Translations under genes and position numbers: made by a program | Part shown: positions 9,611 to 18,346 of the stretch, in pieces | Position numbering within the stretch: the first letter of the stretch is position 1 | Layout of the letters: each line of letters opens with the position of its first letter | Notes under the pieces: generated by a model | Database searches by the model: none | What the model was told of the DNA's origin: nothing | Seen by the model: only the letters and a program-made list of their open reading frames with translations | From: Chara braunii | Taxonomy: Eukaryota > Streptophyta > Charophyceae > Charales > Characeae | Direction of reading: 5' to 3' | DNA length: 32,154 bases | Assembly: GCA_003427395.1 (NCBI GenBank) | Contig: BFEA01000421.1 | Location: forward strand, 251,129 to 283,282

Positions 9611-10570
9611 CTAAAACTTGTCATGGTCCTTTGTAGGTTGGTAATAGTTTCTGAGAAATATTCTTTTTACAACAAATTGAGAGGGTCGTCGATGCTTATT
9701 CGCTTGCTCTACCATCTGATGTTGTGCTTTAATTATGTGTTCCTTAACTTTAGCTATATCTTTCTGATATTGCAATGCAAATTCTCTGGTTCCCGGCGAA
9801 AGTCTCTGTAATTGATCATGATTCAGACAATCTATAGGCCTTCGAGGGCACCATCCCAAATGTAACTTTGTTGGCGTTCTAGAAGATGACAAATGCACAA
9901 AGTTGTTATAAACATTAGCAACTTTGGACAGATGCTCATCCCCGTCGATCTGGTCAGGACGTATATACATACGCAGTGTTTGCTGCAACACCTTGTTCAT
10001 TTGTTTTGTCTGTCCATTGGTCTCAGGATGCCTTCCTGAGGACATCGTTAGTTTAGAGCCATACACATGCATCAATTGTTGTCAATGCTCACTCGTAAAG
10101 CGAGAATCTTTGTCGCTTACAATGGTTACGGGATGTCCACAGTCTTTCCCCCAATGATTAAAGAATTTTCATATCACCAATTTTGTTTTAGCTTCTGCGG
10201 GAAGTGGCATAAATACAGCGAATTTGCTCAATCTGTCAACTATGATCGTAACCTGACTCTGTCCATTTATGTTTTTGACTTTGGTGTCCATAAAATCGAT
10301 GGACACTGAGTCTCCAGGACCTGACGGGATAGGCAAAGGTTTTAGTAAACCAAGGGGAGATTTTGTTGAACTTTTATTTCTTTGACAAACTTGACAGCCT
10401 TGCACATACGAGATGCAGTCATGTTTCATTCCTAGCCAAATATAGGAACACAGGAGATTGGCATCAGTCTTTTCCACCCAAAACGGTCTTCGGTATGATC
10501 ATGACACTCACCTAAGATCACACTCTTAATTTCTTCTTTGTTTGGAATACAAAGCCTATCATGTACATCC
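9611..10570 (-). pseudogene. Ty3/Gypsy integrase (decayed)
   Basis: Integrase inserts the cDNA into the host genome. An N-terminal zinc-finger remnant shows HDH followed by CQVC (about 10390-10530), but the second His expected before the FGW sequence reads as Arg. The catalytic D,D,E residues are traceable: SIDFMD (about 10300), the Asp in IVSDKDSRF (about 10120), and the Glu in ETNGQTKQMN (about 10015). A stop replaces the expected Trp just after the second Asp. At least one frameshift separates the finger from the core, because the frame changes near 10480. Confidence 0.88.
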
Positions 10571-10587
10571 GTTCTTTCAAATAGTAG

Positions 10588-11286
10588 TCATTGGGTCACT
10601 TGGAAGTCAGGGAACTCCTGAGGCACTTCTTGCACTTTCGTTAACAAAGTTTCATAGACAAGGTCAGCAGCATACGCAGTCCTAATCTTTTCTTGTATTT
10701 CGGTGCCTACATTCAAGTAGGTGACAATTGCACCAAAAAAGTCAGATCTTCGACGTAATGCGTCAGCAACCACATTACACGTCCCTTTAACTAGCTTGAG
10801 TTCAAAGTCGAATTGATCAATTTTTGCAGCCTACCTTGTCAGTTTAGGTGTCATTCGGACTTGCATTTTCAGCCAGCGAAGTGTCTCATGATCTGAGTGC
10901 ACTTTGAAGTGGTGACCTAGAAGATAATGTCGCCAAAGATTCATAGTTTCCCGGAGGGCGTACAACTCTCTCTCATATGTGGAAGTGGCAACCTTCTAAC
11001 TAGGCAGTCGTCGAGACATAAACTCAACTCGCCTGTACCCATTTTCGTCATTCTGTTGGAATATGGCCCCAATCCCATATTGATTAGCGTCAGTTGTCAC
11101 AACAAAGGGCAATGACGGATCAGCGACTTTAAGTATCGGATAGTTAATCAAACACTTTTTCATACACTTAAAAGAGGGCGTACAACCTTGATCCCATTTC
11201 CAGATTGTTTCTTTCTTTAATAATTTGTGTAGGGGAGCAACAATTACCGTGAAGTTTCTAACGAACTTTCTGTAATAGTTGGTCAA
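10588..11286 (-). pseudogene. Ty3/Gypsy RNase H (decayed)
   Basis: This domain removes the RNA strand during cDNA synthesis. It follows the reverse transcriptase in the same frame. Visible landmarks are TNYYRKF (connection), TTDANQYGIGAIF (first catalytic Asp), STYERELYAL (catalytic Glu), VHSDHETLRWL (catalytic Asp) and NVVADALRRR, where the family consensus is ADALSR. In-frame stops fall after RRLPS (about 10995) and after KLTR (about 10835). Confidence 0.88.
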
Positions 11287-11299
11287 ACCGAGGAACGAT

Positions 11300-12129
11300 C
11301 ACAGTTTCGTCAATGTAGGAGGGTTAGGTCAGTCTCGGATAGCTGTAATTTTTGTGTCTTCCGGTGTAATCCCGTCTCCATCTATAATGTGCCCACGATA
11401 TAAGACCTGACGCTTCGCCCACTTACATTTTTTCGGGTTTAACTTAAAATTTGCCTCGCGCTACTTATTTAACACAAGTCGAAGGTGCTCGCTATGCTCA
11501 TTTGGACTCTTACTGAAATCAAGAATATCATCTAAATATACAACGACAAACTTGTCAAGCTATTCACGAAAGAGATCATTCATACTCCTTTGAAAAGTTA
11601 TAGGTGCATTCGTTAGACCGAACGACATCACAATAAACTCATAGTGCCCGTACCTGGTCTGAAACGCAGTCTTATGTTGATCTTTTGGTTCCACTTCGAT
11701 CTGATGGTAATCAGACTTTAGATCGATCTTAGTAAAGTATTTGCAATTTTGCACCCTGTCTAATAAATCATCAATCCGCGGTAGTGGCTCAGCATTCTTA
11801 ATTGTTATATCATTCAGACTTCTATAGTCTATACATATGCGTACCTCGCCATCTTTCTTCGGCACAAATAACATTAGTGCACCATGAGGGGAAGAACTAG
11901 GTCAAATCCAACCCTTTTTCAACAACTCATCTAGTTGTGTTCGCAGTTCGTCCAATGCTTTAGGTGACATCCTATACATTGGTTCCTTGGTGATCTTGCT
12001 ACCGGGCACAATCTCAATTTGGTGTTTAACGGGTCGATCCACCACTCCGCTTGGGGACTCTGTCACATTTGCAAATACTTTCAACCAACTTTTCAATTTA
12101 TGAGGTTTTGGATTCTTCCTTAGGCTCAT
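11300..12129 (-). pseudogene. Ty3/Gypsy reverse transcriptase (decayed)
   Basis: The RNA-dependent DNA polymerase of the element. It contains the finger motif GWI-stop-PSSSPHG (about 11900), [19 protein letters not shown], the motif A sequence [20 protein letters not shown], and the catalytic YLDD (11521-11556 encodes [12 protein letters not shown]). In-frame stops occur in the GWI motif, after LFRE (about 11563), after LVLNK (about 11465), and twice near 11295-11335. The frame is otherwise unbroken from about 12075 down through RNase H, so decay here is mainly by substitution. Confidence 0.93.
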
Positions 12130-12171
12130 CTTCCTTCACTGGGCACACATATGCCACAAAAACTTGATCAA

Positions 12172-12594
12172 TCAAACCATTTTTTTTTTGTCATCTAATG
12201 TACTAACTTTGGGCTCCTCTAATTTATGTACCTTAAGCCCAAGACGCAGTTTTTGCAAACCTTTCTTACTTATAAAGTTGCGGGTTGACCCACTGTCAAT
12301 CAAAGCACCAATCTTGATCTTAGTTACCTCCATATCTGTTGTAATTAACTGCCCTTTCTTCTTTTTCATTTCAGTCCAGGCTCGACGACGAGTGGCCAGC
12401 TCATCACCCATGCGAGCGAGGGAACCACCTAGAGAGGTACTAACACAAACAACCTCTGAACAACTAACTAGGTGGGGATCATCTATCACCTCAGTTTCTG
12501 TCATTGGAGCCTTCGGATGGGAGACCCGGAATGTCAGTCTGCTTGCACCCAAAGCTCCTGTAGGAGCAACTGTAACCCCTACTAGTTGTTCCAT
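12172..12594 (-). pseudogene. Ty3/Gypsy aspartic protease / start of pol
   Basis: The retropepsin active-site motif is IDSGSTRNFIS, with KIGAL before it, about residues 100-115 of this frame. The protease cleaves the Gag-Pol polyprotein. The frame opens just downstream of the CCHC knuckle and is offset by -1 from it. It ends at a stop after an A-run coding DDKKKMV (12180-12190), where slippage in the homopolymer may have caused a later frameshift. Sequence continuing toward RT is coherent in another frame. Confidence 0.82.
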
Positions 12595-12656
12595 TTTGGG
12601 TACTTATACTCTGGGCAAAAAAGAACTATGTGGTCCAGATCACCACATTTGAAACA
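12582..12656 (-). pseudogene. Gag nucleocapsid CCHC zinc knuckle and gag end
   Basis: Bases 12615-12656 encode C-F-K-C-G-D-L-D-H-I-V-L-F-C, an exact CX2CX4HX4C knuckle that binds element RNA. The frame ends at TAG (12582-12584) after the residues KWNN. An upstream in-frame TGA about ten codons before the knuckle shows that gag is interrupted. A heptamer CCCAAAA lies in register at 12594-12600. Confidence 0.9.
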
Positions 12657-13161
12657 TTGTCCCCCAGCCTTTCTTTCTTCTCAAGTTTTTTTATCGATCC
12701 CCATCTGCTCCCATGGTTTACCTATGGGAATGCCAGGATGGGGAGGATATGGTCGTGTGTAACCACCTCTTCCTCTAACCCATGTGGAGTTGGGACCTCG
12801 TCCGCCTTGCGAAGGATCATTGCCCCTACCACCCACGTTGTAGCTATCTCCACCACTACACCTCTGGGCAGTGGGTCCTCGCCCTCCACGACCGCAACCT
12901 CCTCTCCCTCTATCACGACCTCTACCTTGTTGTCGCCCTTCCCCGCGGGCTGCAACGGGTGCATAGTCCCATCTTGAACTATTCGACCGTTGGCATCCCC
13001 TTTCAAACCATAATCTATTTGTTCATATGATAGGGACTTTATTCCTCCTTCCTCAAACGTCAGAAGAAAATGTTACCTTTCCCATGTATGTTTCCTGAAA
13101 TGGTTCGGTTCTGCCACTTTTTGCCTGCTTGCAGGTCTTTCCAGTAGTGACAATAATTTGC

Positions 13162-13575
13162 TTACATGAGGAAGCCAACATGATCTACAACGATCTTGCT
13201 GAACTTTTCATAAGTCATCCCCTCTTCCTTTGTGCGGGGATATAACTGGATGCGAAGCGGTTCGGGCAAGGATCTAGCAAAGTTGTTCAACATTTGTGTC
13301 GGTGTTAACCCATGTTCAGGGCATTGCGGAAGTTCATCCATGGTTGCCTTAAGTGCCGAAGCACTCTTCCATTTCCTGTCAGCTATGTTGAGGATTGAAT
13401 ACTTTGTCGTATGCACAAGGTTTTTGTCTTCAAATTTTTCCCAAAGTGCTTTGAAGAAGTCTTCTATTCGGGTATGTTAGGAGTATTCAATCATAGTCTG
13501 ACAATTTACTTCTTTCTGCAGGGATATAACCAAACTCATCGCATCACCGGTCATACACGAACTCGCCATCAAGAC
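13162..13575 (-). pseudogene. Gag capsid-like domain (retrotransposon gag family)
   Basis: The minus-strand sequence reads as a coherent alpha-helical Gag capsid: a YWDEVLM-like start at about 13570, then RIEDFFKALWEKFED, KWKSASALKATMDEL, and FARSLPEPLRIQLYP near 13250. Two in-frame stops interrupt the early part. It would form the particle shell. Similarity to a family is judged from helical pattern and position upstream of the knuckle, not from a database match. Confidence 0.65.
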
Positions 13576-13614
13576 TTCATCCCAATATGGAATTCTCTGG
13601 CCGTACAGGTAAGT

Positions 13615-14682
13615 TTATACTGCTGCTTGCCAGTGGAAAATGCTCTCTTCTCTCTTAAATGTGTAAGTCCATGGAACCTTCACTTTTATTTTCCTAATCT
13701 TTTCCGCTTCTTCTCTTTGCATCCCCTTCTTCTTTCTATCTCTATTTCCATCTCCATCTCCATCTCCTCCATCTCCACCTCCTCTGCCGCCATGGATTAT
13801 TTTCTCAATCACGGTGGGGGTAAACTTTTTGCTGACCTATTCCAGACTCCTTCAAATTTGAACCGATGGTGCTTAATCTTCTGCACAGTCTTGTTTAATG
13901 CAACGAGCTCTTGCTTGGTGTGGAGAACAGTCCGAGTTAGGAGGGAGAGTTGTTCTTCAGTAGTTGTTTGTTTCTCTTTTTGTTCTCGTAATTCCCGTTG
14001 CAATATCTCCCCCTCTGCTTACATTTCCTCTTTTCTTTCATTTCTTGCCTTTTTGCTACCAGCATTTTATTATGTAACTTTGTCTGTTTTTCTTCCAATA
14101 GGAGTTTTTTTCCTGCTTCATCTTTAGCCGCAGCCAATTTAAATTTGTAAGAAAGTAATCCTTCTCCTCATCTATTTCCACAACACCTTCATATTTATAT
14201 TTCCCTAACAAATCCAATGCTTCTAAATGCATAGTAGAAATTCCACCGGACTGGCTAGTCTCTCCTCTTTCAGCCCGATGTCTGATTAACTTCTCTCCTT
14301 CATCCTCACGTTTTTCTTCTTCTTCAATAAGCTTCAATTCTTCCTGCAGCTGTTTTTCCATCTTCTCTTTTAATTATTTTTTTATTATCTCTTCCTCTAC
14401 TTGGGCTTTCTTCTTTAGTTCTTCCTCTTTCTGTTTTTTCTCTTATTTTTCCTTCTTCTTCTCAGCCAGGCGGCAATCTACCTCAGCCTGCTCTGCAGCA
14501 GAGAGTTCAGGCTTCACCTTCCCAGATTTCATCATCATACTGGAGGTGCACATCCTCCCGAAACCAAGAGGGAAGAAGAGTTGGAATAGTGTCCCTAAAA
14601 GAATAGACAATTTCACCATCCCATACATGGGGTAGTCATCCATGATGGAACAAGCACAGGGGTACCTCCACTCCCCCGCCAA
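13615..14682 (-). pseudogene. Gag N-terminal charged coiled-coil region (broken)
   Basis: On the minus strand this kilobase encodes Lys/Glu-rich heptad-like sequence in several frames: KPELSAAEQAEVDCRLAEKK near 14460-14520, MEKQLQEELKLIEEEEKRED near 14300-14361, and LREQKEKQTTTEEQLSLLTR near 13930-14000. A Gly/Asp-rich stretch (13740-13800) follows. Such segments often precede the Gag capsid in plant and algal Gypsy elements. The multiple frames and stops show decay. The assignment rests on composition and on its place between PBS and capsid. Confidence 0.55.
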
Positions 14683-15287
14683 GTAAACCCCCCATGTCCT
14701 AATTAGTCTACCCTAGATGGTTGGGATCTGACTGTTTTTCTTTTAACGTTGTCTGGCTGATTTTTTTTATTTTATTTTTCTTACGACTGTTGATTAGATG
14801 GACTGAACTCAAATTCGAAGTACACTAACACCTCTTTGCAGACAAGACCACGACCTGCCAAAATTGCTACTCACCTATCCCAAAACAGCCTAACTCTACT
14901 TTGTAGCTTTGAGCCCAACACCAACCAACTATCCCTTCAGAGCTCAACTGCTATCCTACTAATGTTGATGACTTGTCCACGACTTCGACCAGACAGCAGC
15001 AGCAACCACTAGGACTATGGGAAGGTACCAAGCACACACACAATCAGCATGCAAACAGGTCTTATGGAGGCAGAGGTTCTTCTCTAATATGTCGTCCGCT
15101 GACGAAGCTCCACGTACGCTCCGTGGTCCAGCGTCGTTCTAATCAGGTACATAATCCTCCACTCAAGCCCTTTCTTCTTCCGCACTCTTCCCTCTAGATC
15201 CCTCACCACTTTCTCTCTCCTCTTCAAAACTTTTTTTCTCGCCGGCCTTATGCTTGCCAACGAACTCCAGTGAGTGTAATGAGTGTT

Positions 15288-15299
15288 GCTCTGATACCA
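15288..15299 (-). promoter_or_regulatory. Primer binding site (initiator tRNA-Met)
   Basis: The minus strand reads TGGTATCAGAGC, the standard plant PBS complementary to the 3' end of initiator tRNA-Met. It sits three bases (AAT) inside the 5' LTR end at 15303. This fixes the element's orientation and the inner LTR boundary. Confidence 0.95.
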
Positions 15300-15302
15300 A
15301 TT

Positions 15303-16329
15303 TGTAATGAGTCTCAAAGCTCACCACGATACTGTGCTCACACCAACATGTATATCACACAGATTGCATTGTCAAACATTGCACAAACAGAAGATGAGTC
15401 GTAGACCAGATAGTGCAACTCAAATATCATAACCAGATTATAGAGAGAGAATCAGAAGTTCAATTGTCCAACACTCAACAAGATTACAAGTCTTCTTCGA
15501 TCATCAAGAGTCTCGGAATTTGTGCTTATCAGCACTCGCTACCAACACCAAGTTCAACACTCTTCAGGTAAGTATCTACTATAGCTCACTCTCTCTCCCT
15601 CTTATCTCTCTCTCAATTGATCGTTCTGGTCTTTACTCTCCACGGTCTGCTTCTTCTCTCATATGCGCACTCCCTACTACTAACACACTCATGAGGATCA
15701 ACTTTGAATACTACTCATTGTTCTACTTCTACTAATTATTAACTACATTGCCTCTAGTGCCGGCGCAGCTATGGATGCTTTCTTCCCTGCCAGCGTCCAC
15801 CTTCCTCTCTCTCTCATCTCACTCAGCATTGCTCAGCACTTCCACACTCTCATGCGATTGAACATCTCCAAATGGGAGGCTGGCCAGTCTTTTGTAGTGT
15901 TGGACTGGTCTTGGCTGGGCCAGCTTCTGGCCGAATTCCCTGGTATCGCATGCCTACTACCTATTTGTTGCGAAGTGTGAGTCCCAGTACCTTTTCTGTG
16001 GTCTGCTGCTGTTGTGGCCTTTCGGGCTTGCCTTTTGGACTTCTGGTCTGACTCAAGATGTGACCTCTGGGACTGAGACTAAATTGGGCCTGCGACCTTT
16101 GACTATTTGCTGAACAGACGTGACCCCTACTCCGCCTTAGATTTGACTGTTCGCACAGGACTTAGATGTGACTTTTGCAAAATGACTTTTCATTTAAGTT
16201 TGGACGCGATATTTGCCTTAGGAAAACTTGTCTTTAGGAATGTTGATTCACATCTCTAGGTTTTGGCCGACTGGGCCCCTTTATGTTGGGGTTGGGACTA
16301 GGGGTCTGAATCGTGAAAGCCCTTTTACA
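15303..16329 (-). repeat. 5' LTR of the Ty3/Gypsy element
   Basis: About 1027 bp with TG...CA ends (plus strand TGTAATGAG ... TTTTACA). Compared with the other LTR it lacks about 45 bp near 15830 and carries about 38 extra bases near 16005-16045. Element transcription would start within this LTR on the minus strand; no TATA box was assigned with confidence. Confidence 0.92.
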
Positions 16330-16741
16330 GAAGAGTCGAAGGGCATCCGTGACCCCTGAGGGGGGCACCAAAAGAAGGTTCTATCCGGGTCAAGTAGTCA
16401 TGCCCATTAACAAGCTATGATCTTAGGAAACGTACGGGCCAGTGCAAAAGTGCCCAAATTCATCCGACTACAAACGTTTGTACTCTGTTTTTTTTCCACG
16501 ACCGATAGTTGGGCCAAGTACTGGACCCGTAGTAAACAATAGTCCCTTTTGGCATCCATTGGTTGATGTTGGCTCCCAAACTGGCCTCCGCTTCATTCCA
16601 CCCTAAGGCTTAGGCTAGCAGTCTGACCCCTCGTTCTCCCCTTTAGTCAATCTTTGCAGAAGGCTGTGATGGTTTGTTCGATGTCATTGGCGATCATAAG
16701 AAACAGATAGAAACAAATCCAACTAGGCTTTCAGATTCCAC
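16330..16741. other. Unassigned spacer
   Basis: No gene is recognised. The phrase CCCCTGAGGGGGGCACCA (about 16353-16370) resembles CCCCTGGGGGGCACCA near 8115, on the other side of the Gypsy element. The two may be relics of one dispersed repeat. Confidence 0.4.
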
Positions 16742-16864
16742 CAGCGTCGCGTTAGTTATTTTTAAAATTTTTCTCTTTAATCTTTACAGGGGTCATGCTA
16801 ATCTTTTCTTTATCGCTCCAATTTTAGCAGACGTCACCCGAAGGACAACGTAGCGTTAGTTTTA
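16742..16864 (-). pseudogene. U6 snRNA retrocopy, 5' half only, with flanking direct repeats
   Basis: On the minus strand, 16846 down to about 16786 reads GTCCTTCGGGTGACGTC, then AAAATTGGAGCGATA, then AGAAAAGATTAGCATGACCCC. This lines up with about the first 60 bases of U6 spliceosomal RNA (GTCCCTTCGGGGACATC, AAAATTGGAACGATA, AGAGAAGATTAGCATGGCCCC). The 3' half of U6 is replaced by an A/T-rich stretch. CAGCGTCGCGTTAGTT (16742-16757) and CAACGTAGCGTTAGTT (16846-16861) are diverged direct repeats that look like the target-site duplication. The mutations and missing 3' half make it non-functional. LINE-type retroposition is inferred. Confidence 0.85.
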
Positions 16865-17207
16865 TTTGTAGCTGCTACCTAAATTTAAATTTGATCTATC
16901 ACTTCCTTGCCCTCCACTCGGACGCACTCTATGGCTAGTAGCCTAAGGGTGCATTGTTGCCACAACATGGCCCACATTGTGACGCCCAACCTCATGCCCA
17001 GCGCGACTTCCTGATCGGAGTGATGATGGGCCTCTAAGTGCGGAAAAGGGGTGTGCCAATGGGGTTGGAGTCCCAAGTAACAACAAAGATCTCCTGTGTC
17101 AAGTTTCAGGGATATGAACGCAAGTGGGCGAGCGAAGGACAAGATTCCGTTTTAGGCCTCGGGGAACGGGGCGGTCACCTTCGTTGGTCCCGTCGTCTGG
17201 GGCGGAT
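16865..17207. other. Unassigned spacer
   Basis: Nothing firm is identified. An 85-codon minus-strand frame (16885-17142) has no motif I recognise. Confidence 0.4.
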
Positions 17208-17750
17208 TCATATTCGGTGTGTTGTCGGGACGTTATGAATGTCTCGTTGGTGTAGCACCCATCGTCGGCGAATTTCGCTGACTTCGGAATCAGACGTGGC
17301 CGGCCTCAACCGAAGGTTGTGCTCCCGTTGTTCGGTTTCCGAGCGGGTTTGCCAGACGAATTCTGATGCTCGATAGGCGTGGTCTTGCAGACACTTGGAA
17401 CATTCGGGTTGTGGCCAGTAGGGGGTGAGTGCTTGCCAAGGAGCAATGGTCAAGCAGTGGAAGGGCAACATACGGTGATAGAGAGGGAACTCTGTTTCAA
17501 GGATAGCTATGTCGGGTTCAGCGATGATTTGACACATGTACGGGCTGGGACAGTCGGGGAAATGGGGAATGCGTTCTAAGGCCCACCCAATATCCCACTC
17601 GCAGAGGCGTTCGGTTCCTATTTGATACGAAAATTTTAGGATCTCGGTCCTCGATCGTGCAGAAAGGCATGTGCACTCCAAGTATTCCCAGAACTCGCGA
17701 TCCCTCAGGAACTCACGGTCAGTGATCCGGAAGGGAATTTCGACATTCAT
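17208..17750 (-). CDS. Hypothetical protein ORF, 180 aa, function unknown
   Basis: I do not recognise this protein. It is the longest clean minus-strand frame outside the transposons. The frame is open for about 20 codons upstream of the chosen Met, so it may be the end of a larger exon. The composition looks coding: balanced residues, frequent Trp and Arg, the local phrase ITDREFLRDREFWEYLECTC, and a possible metal-binding cluster ECSKCLQDH around residues 118-126. There is no signal peptide or membrane segment. No neighbours suggest a role. It could be an exon of a host gene, a transposon gene fragment, or a chance frame. Confidence 0.35.
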   Translation of the reverse strand: MNVEIPFRITDREFLRDREFWEYLECTCLSARSRTEILKFSYQIGTERLCEWDIGWALERIPHFPDCPSPYMCQIIAEPDIAILETEFPLYHRMLPFHCLTIAPWQALTPYWPQPECSKCLQDHAYRASEFVWQTRSETEQREHNLRLRPATSDSEVSEIRRRWVLHQRDIHNVPTTHRI

Positions 17751-18265
17751 GTTGCAGGGTAGGGTAGGAATCCATACAGTCGAAGTGCTCAGCCGTCAAT
17801 CGGATCGGAGGCAGATCCTGTAGACACGCATGTACACGATGGCCTCTGGAGGCCAAGCGTACACGTGGATGCACACGATCTTCCTTCGATCTAGCTGGGA
17901 ATTTTCATAGTTTTTGGCATACGTGCATTGTCCCGTCCGATCGCCCAGAGGTGTCGCTGGTGGGCTCAGCGTAAAGCAGGCATCTAATCAACCGGCATGC
18001 GCATCCATATTCCAAGAAGAGGAAAAGAAAACAACGCACTCATGCATCAAAAACATCCAGTTAGCCAAAGAACAACCACGAATTGAGTGCGGGCAATTAA
18101 TCCTGGACCATCAAGTGGGCAACCAAGTAGAAGAAGGAAGGGCAAACTTAATCATCCATCAATTTACAAAAGAAAAAGGAAAGACCCGATATAACCATGA
18201 ACAAAAAATGGCTTGCGCCAGGCACAAAGATTGCGTAGAAAAGTCGAAGACAAAGCACCATTCCA

Positions 18266-18267
<2 letters not shown>
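17751..18267. other. Unassigned spacer
   Basis: No gene is recognised. A short partly self-complementary stretch lies at 17825-17880 (TGTACACGATGG ... GCGTACACGTGG). Confidence 0.4.

Positions 18268-18344
<77 letters not shown>
18268..18344. repeat. (CT)n microsatellite
   Basis: A pure CT dinucleotide run of about 38 units. The Ser-Leu and Arg-Glu 'proteins' read through it are artefacts of the repeat. Confidence 0.98.

Positions 18345-18346
<2 letters not shown>

Larger units (their letters stand above)
8234..16329 (-). mobile_element. Ty3/Gypsy LTR retrotransposon, full-length but decayed
   Basis: Two similar terminal repeats (8234-9270 and 15303-16329) lie in the same orientation and flank an internal minus-strand region. 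Internal order in the direction of transcription is: PBS, gag (coiled-coil segment, capsid, CCHC knuckle), protease, reverse transcriptase, RNase H, integrase. Integrase after RNase H is the Ty3/Gypsy order. The coding region is broken by stops and frameshifts, so it is not autonomous. The flanking 5-mers (GGACA at 8229-8233, GAAGA at 16330-16334) do not match, so the target duplication is lost or an end is misplaced. No chromodomain was recognised after integrase. Confidence 0.93.

Noticed and set aside
8229-16334. Five-base target duplication of the Gypsy element
   Set aside because: The flanks GGACA and GAAGA do not match, so no duplication is claimed.
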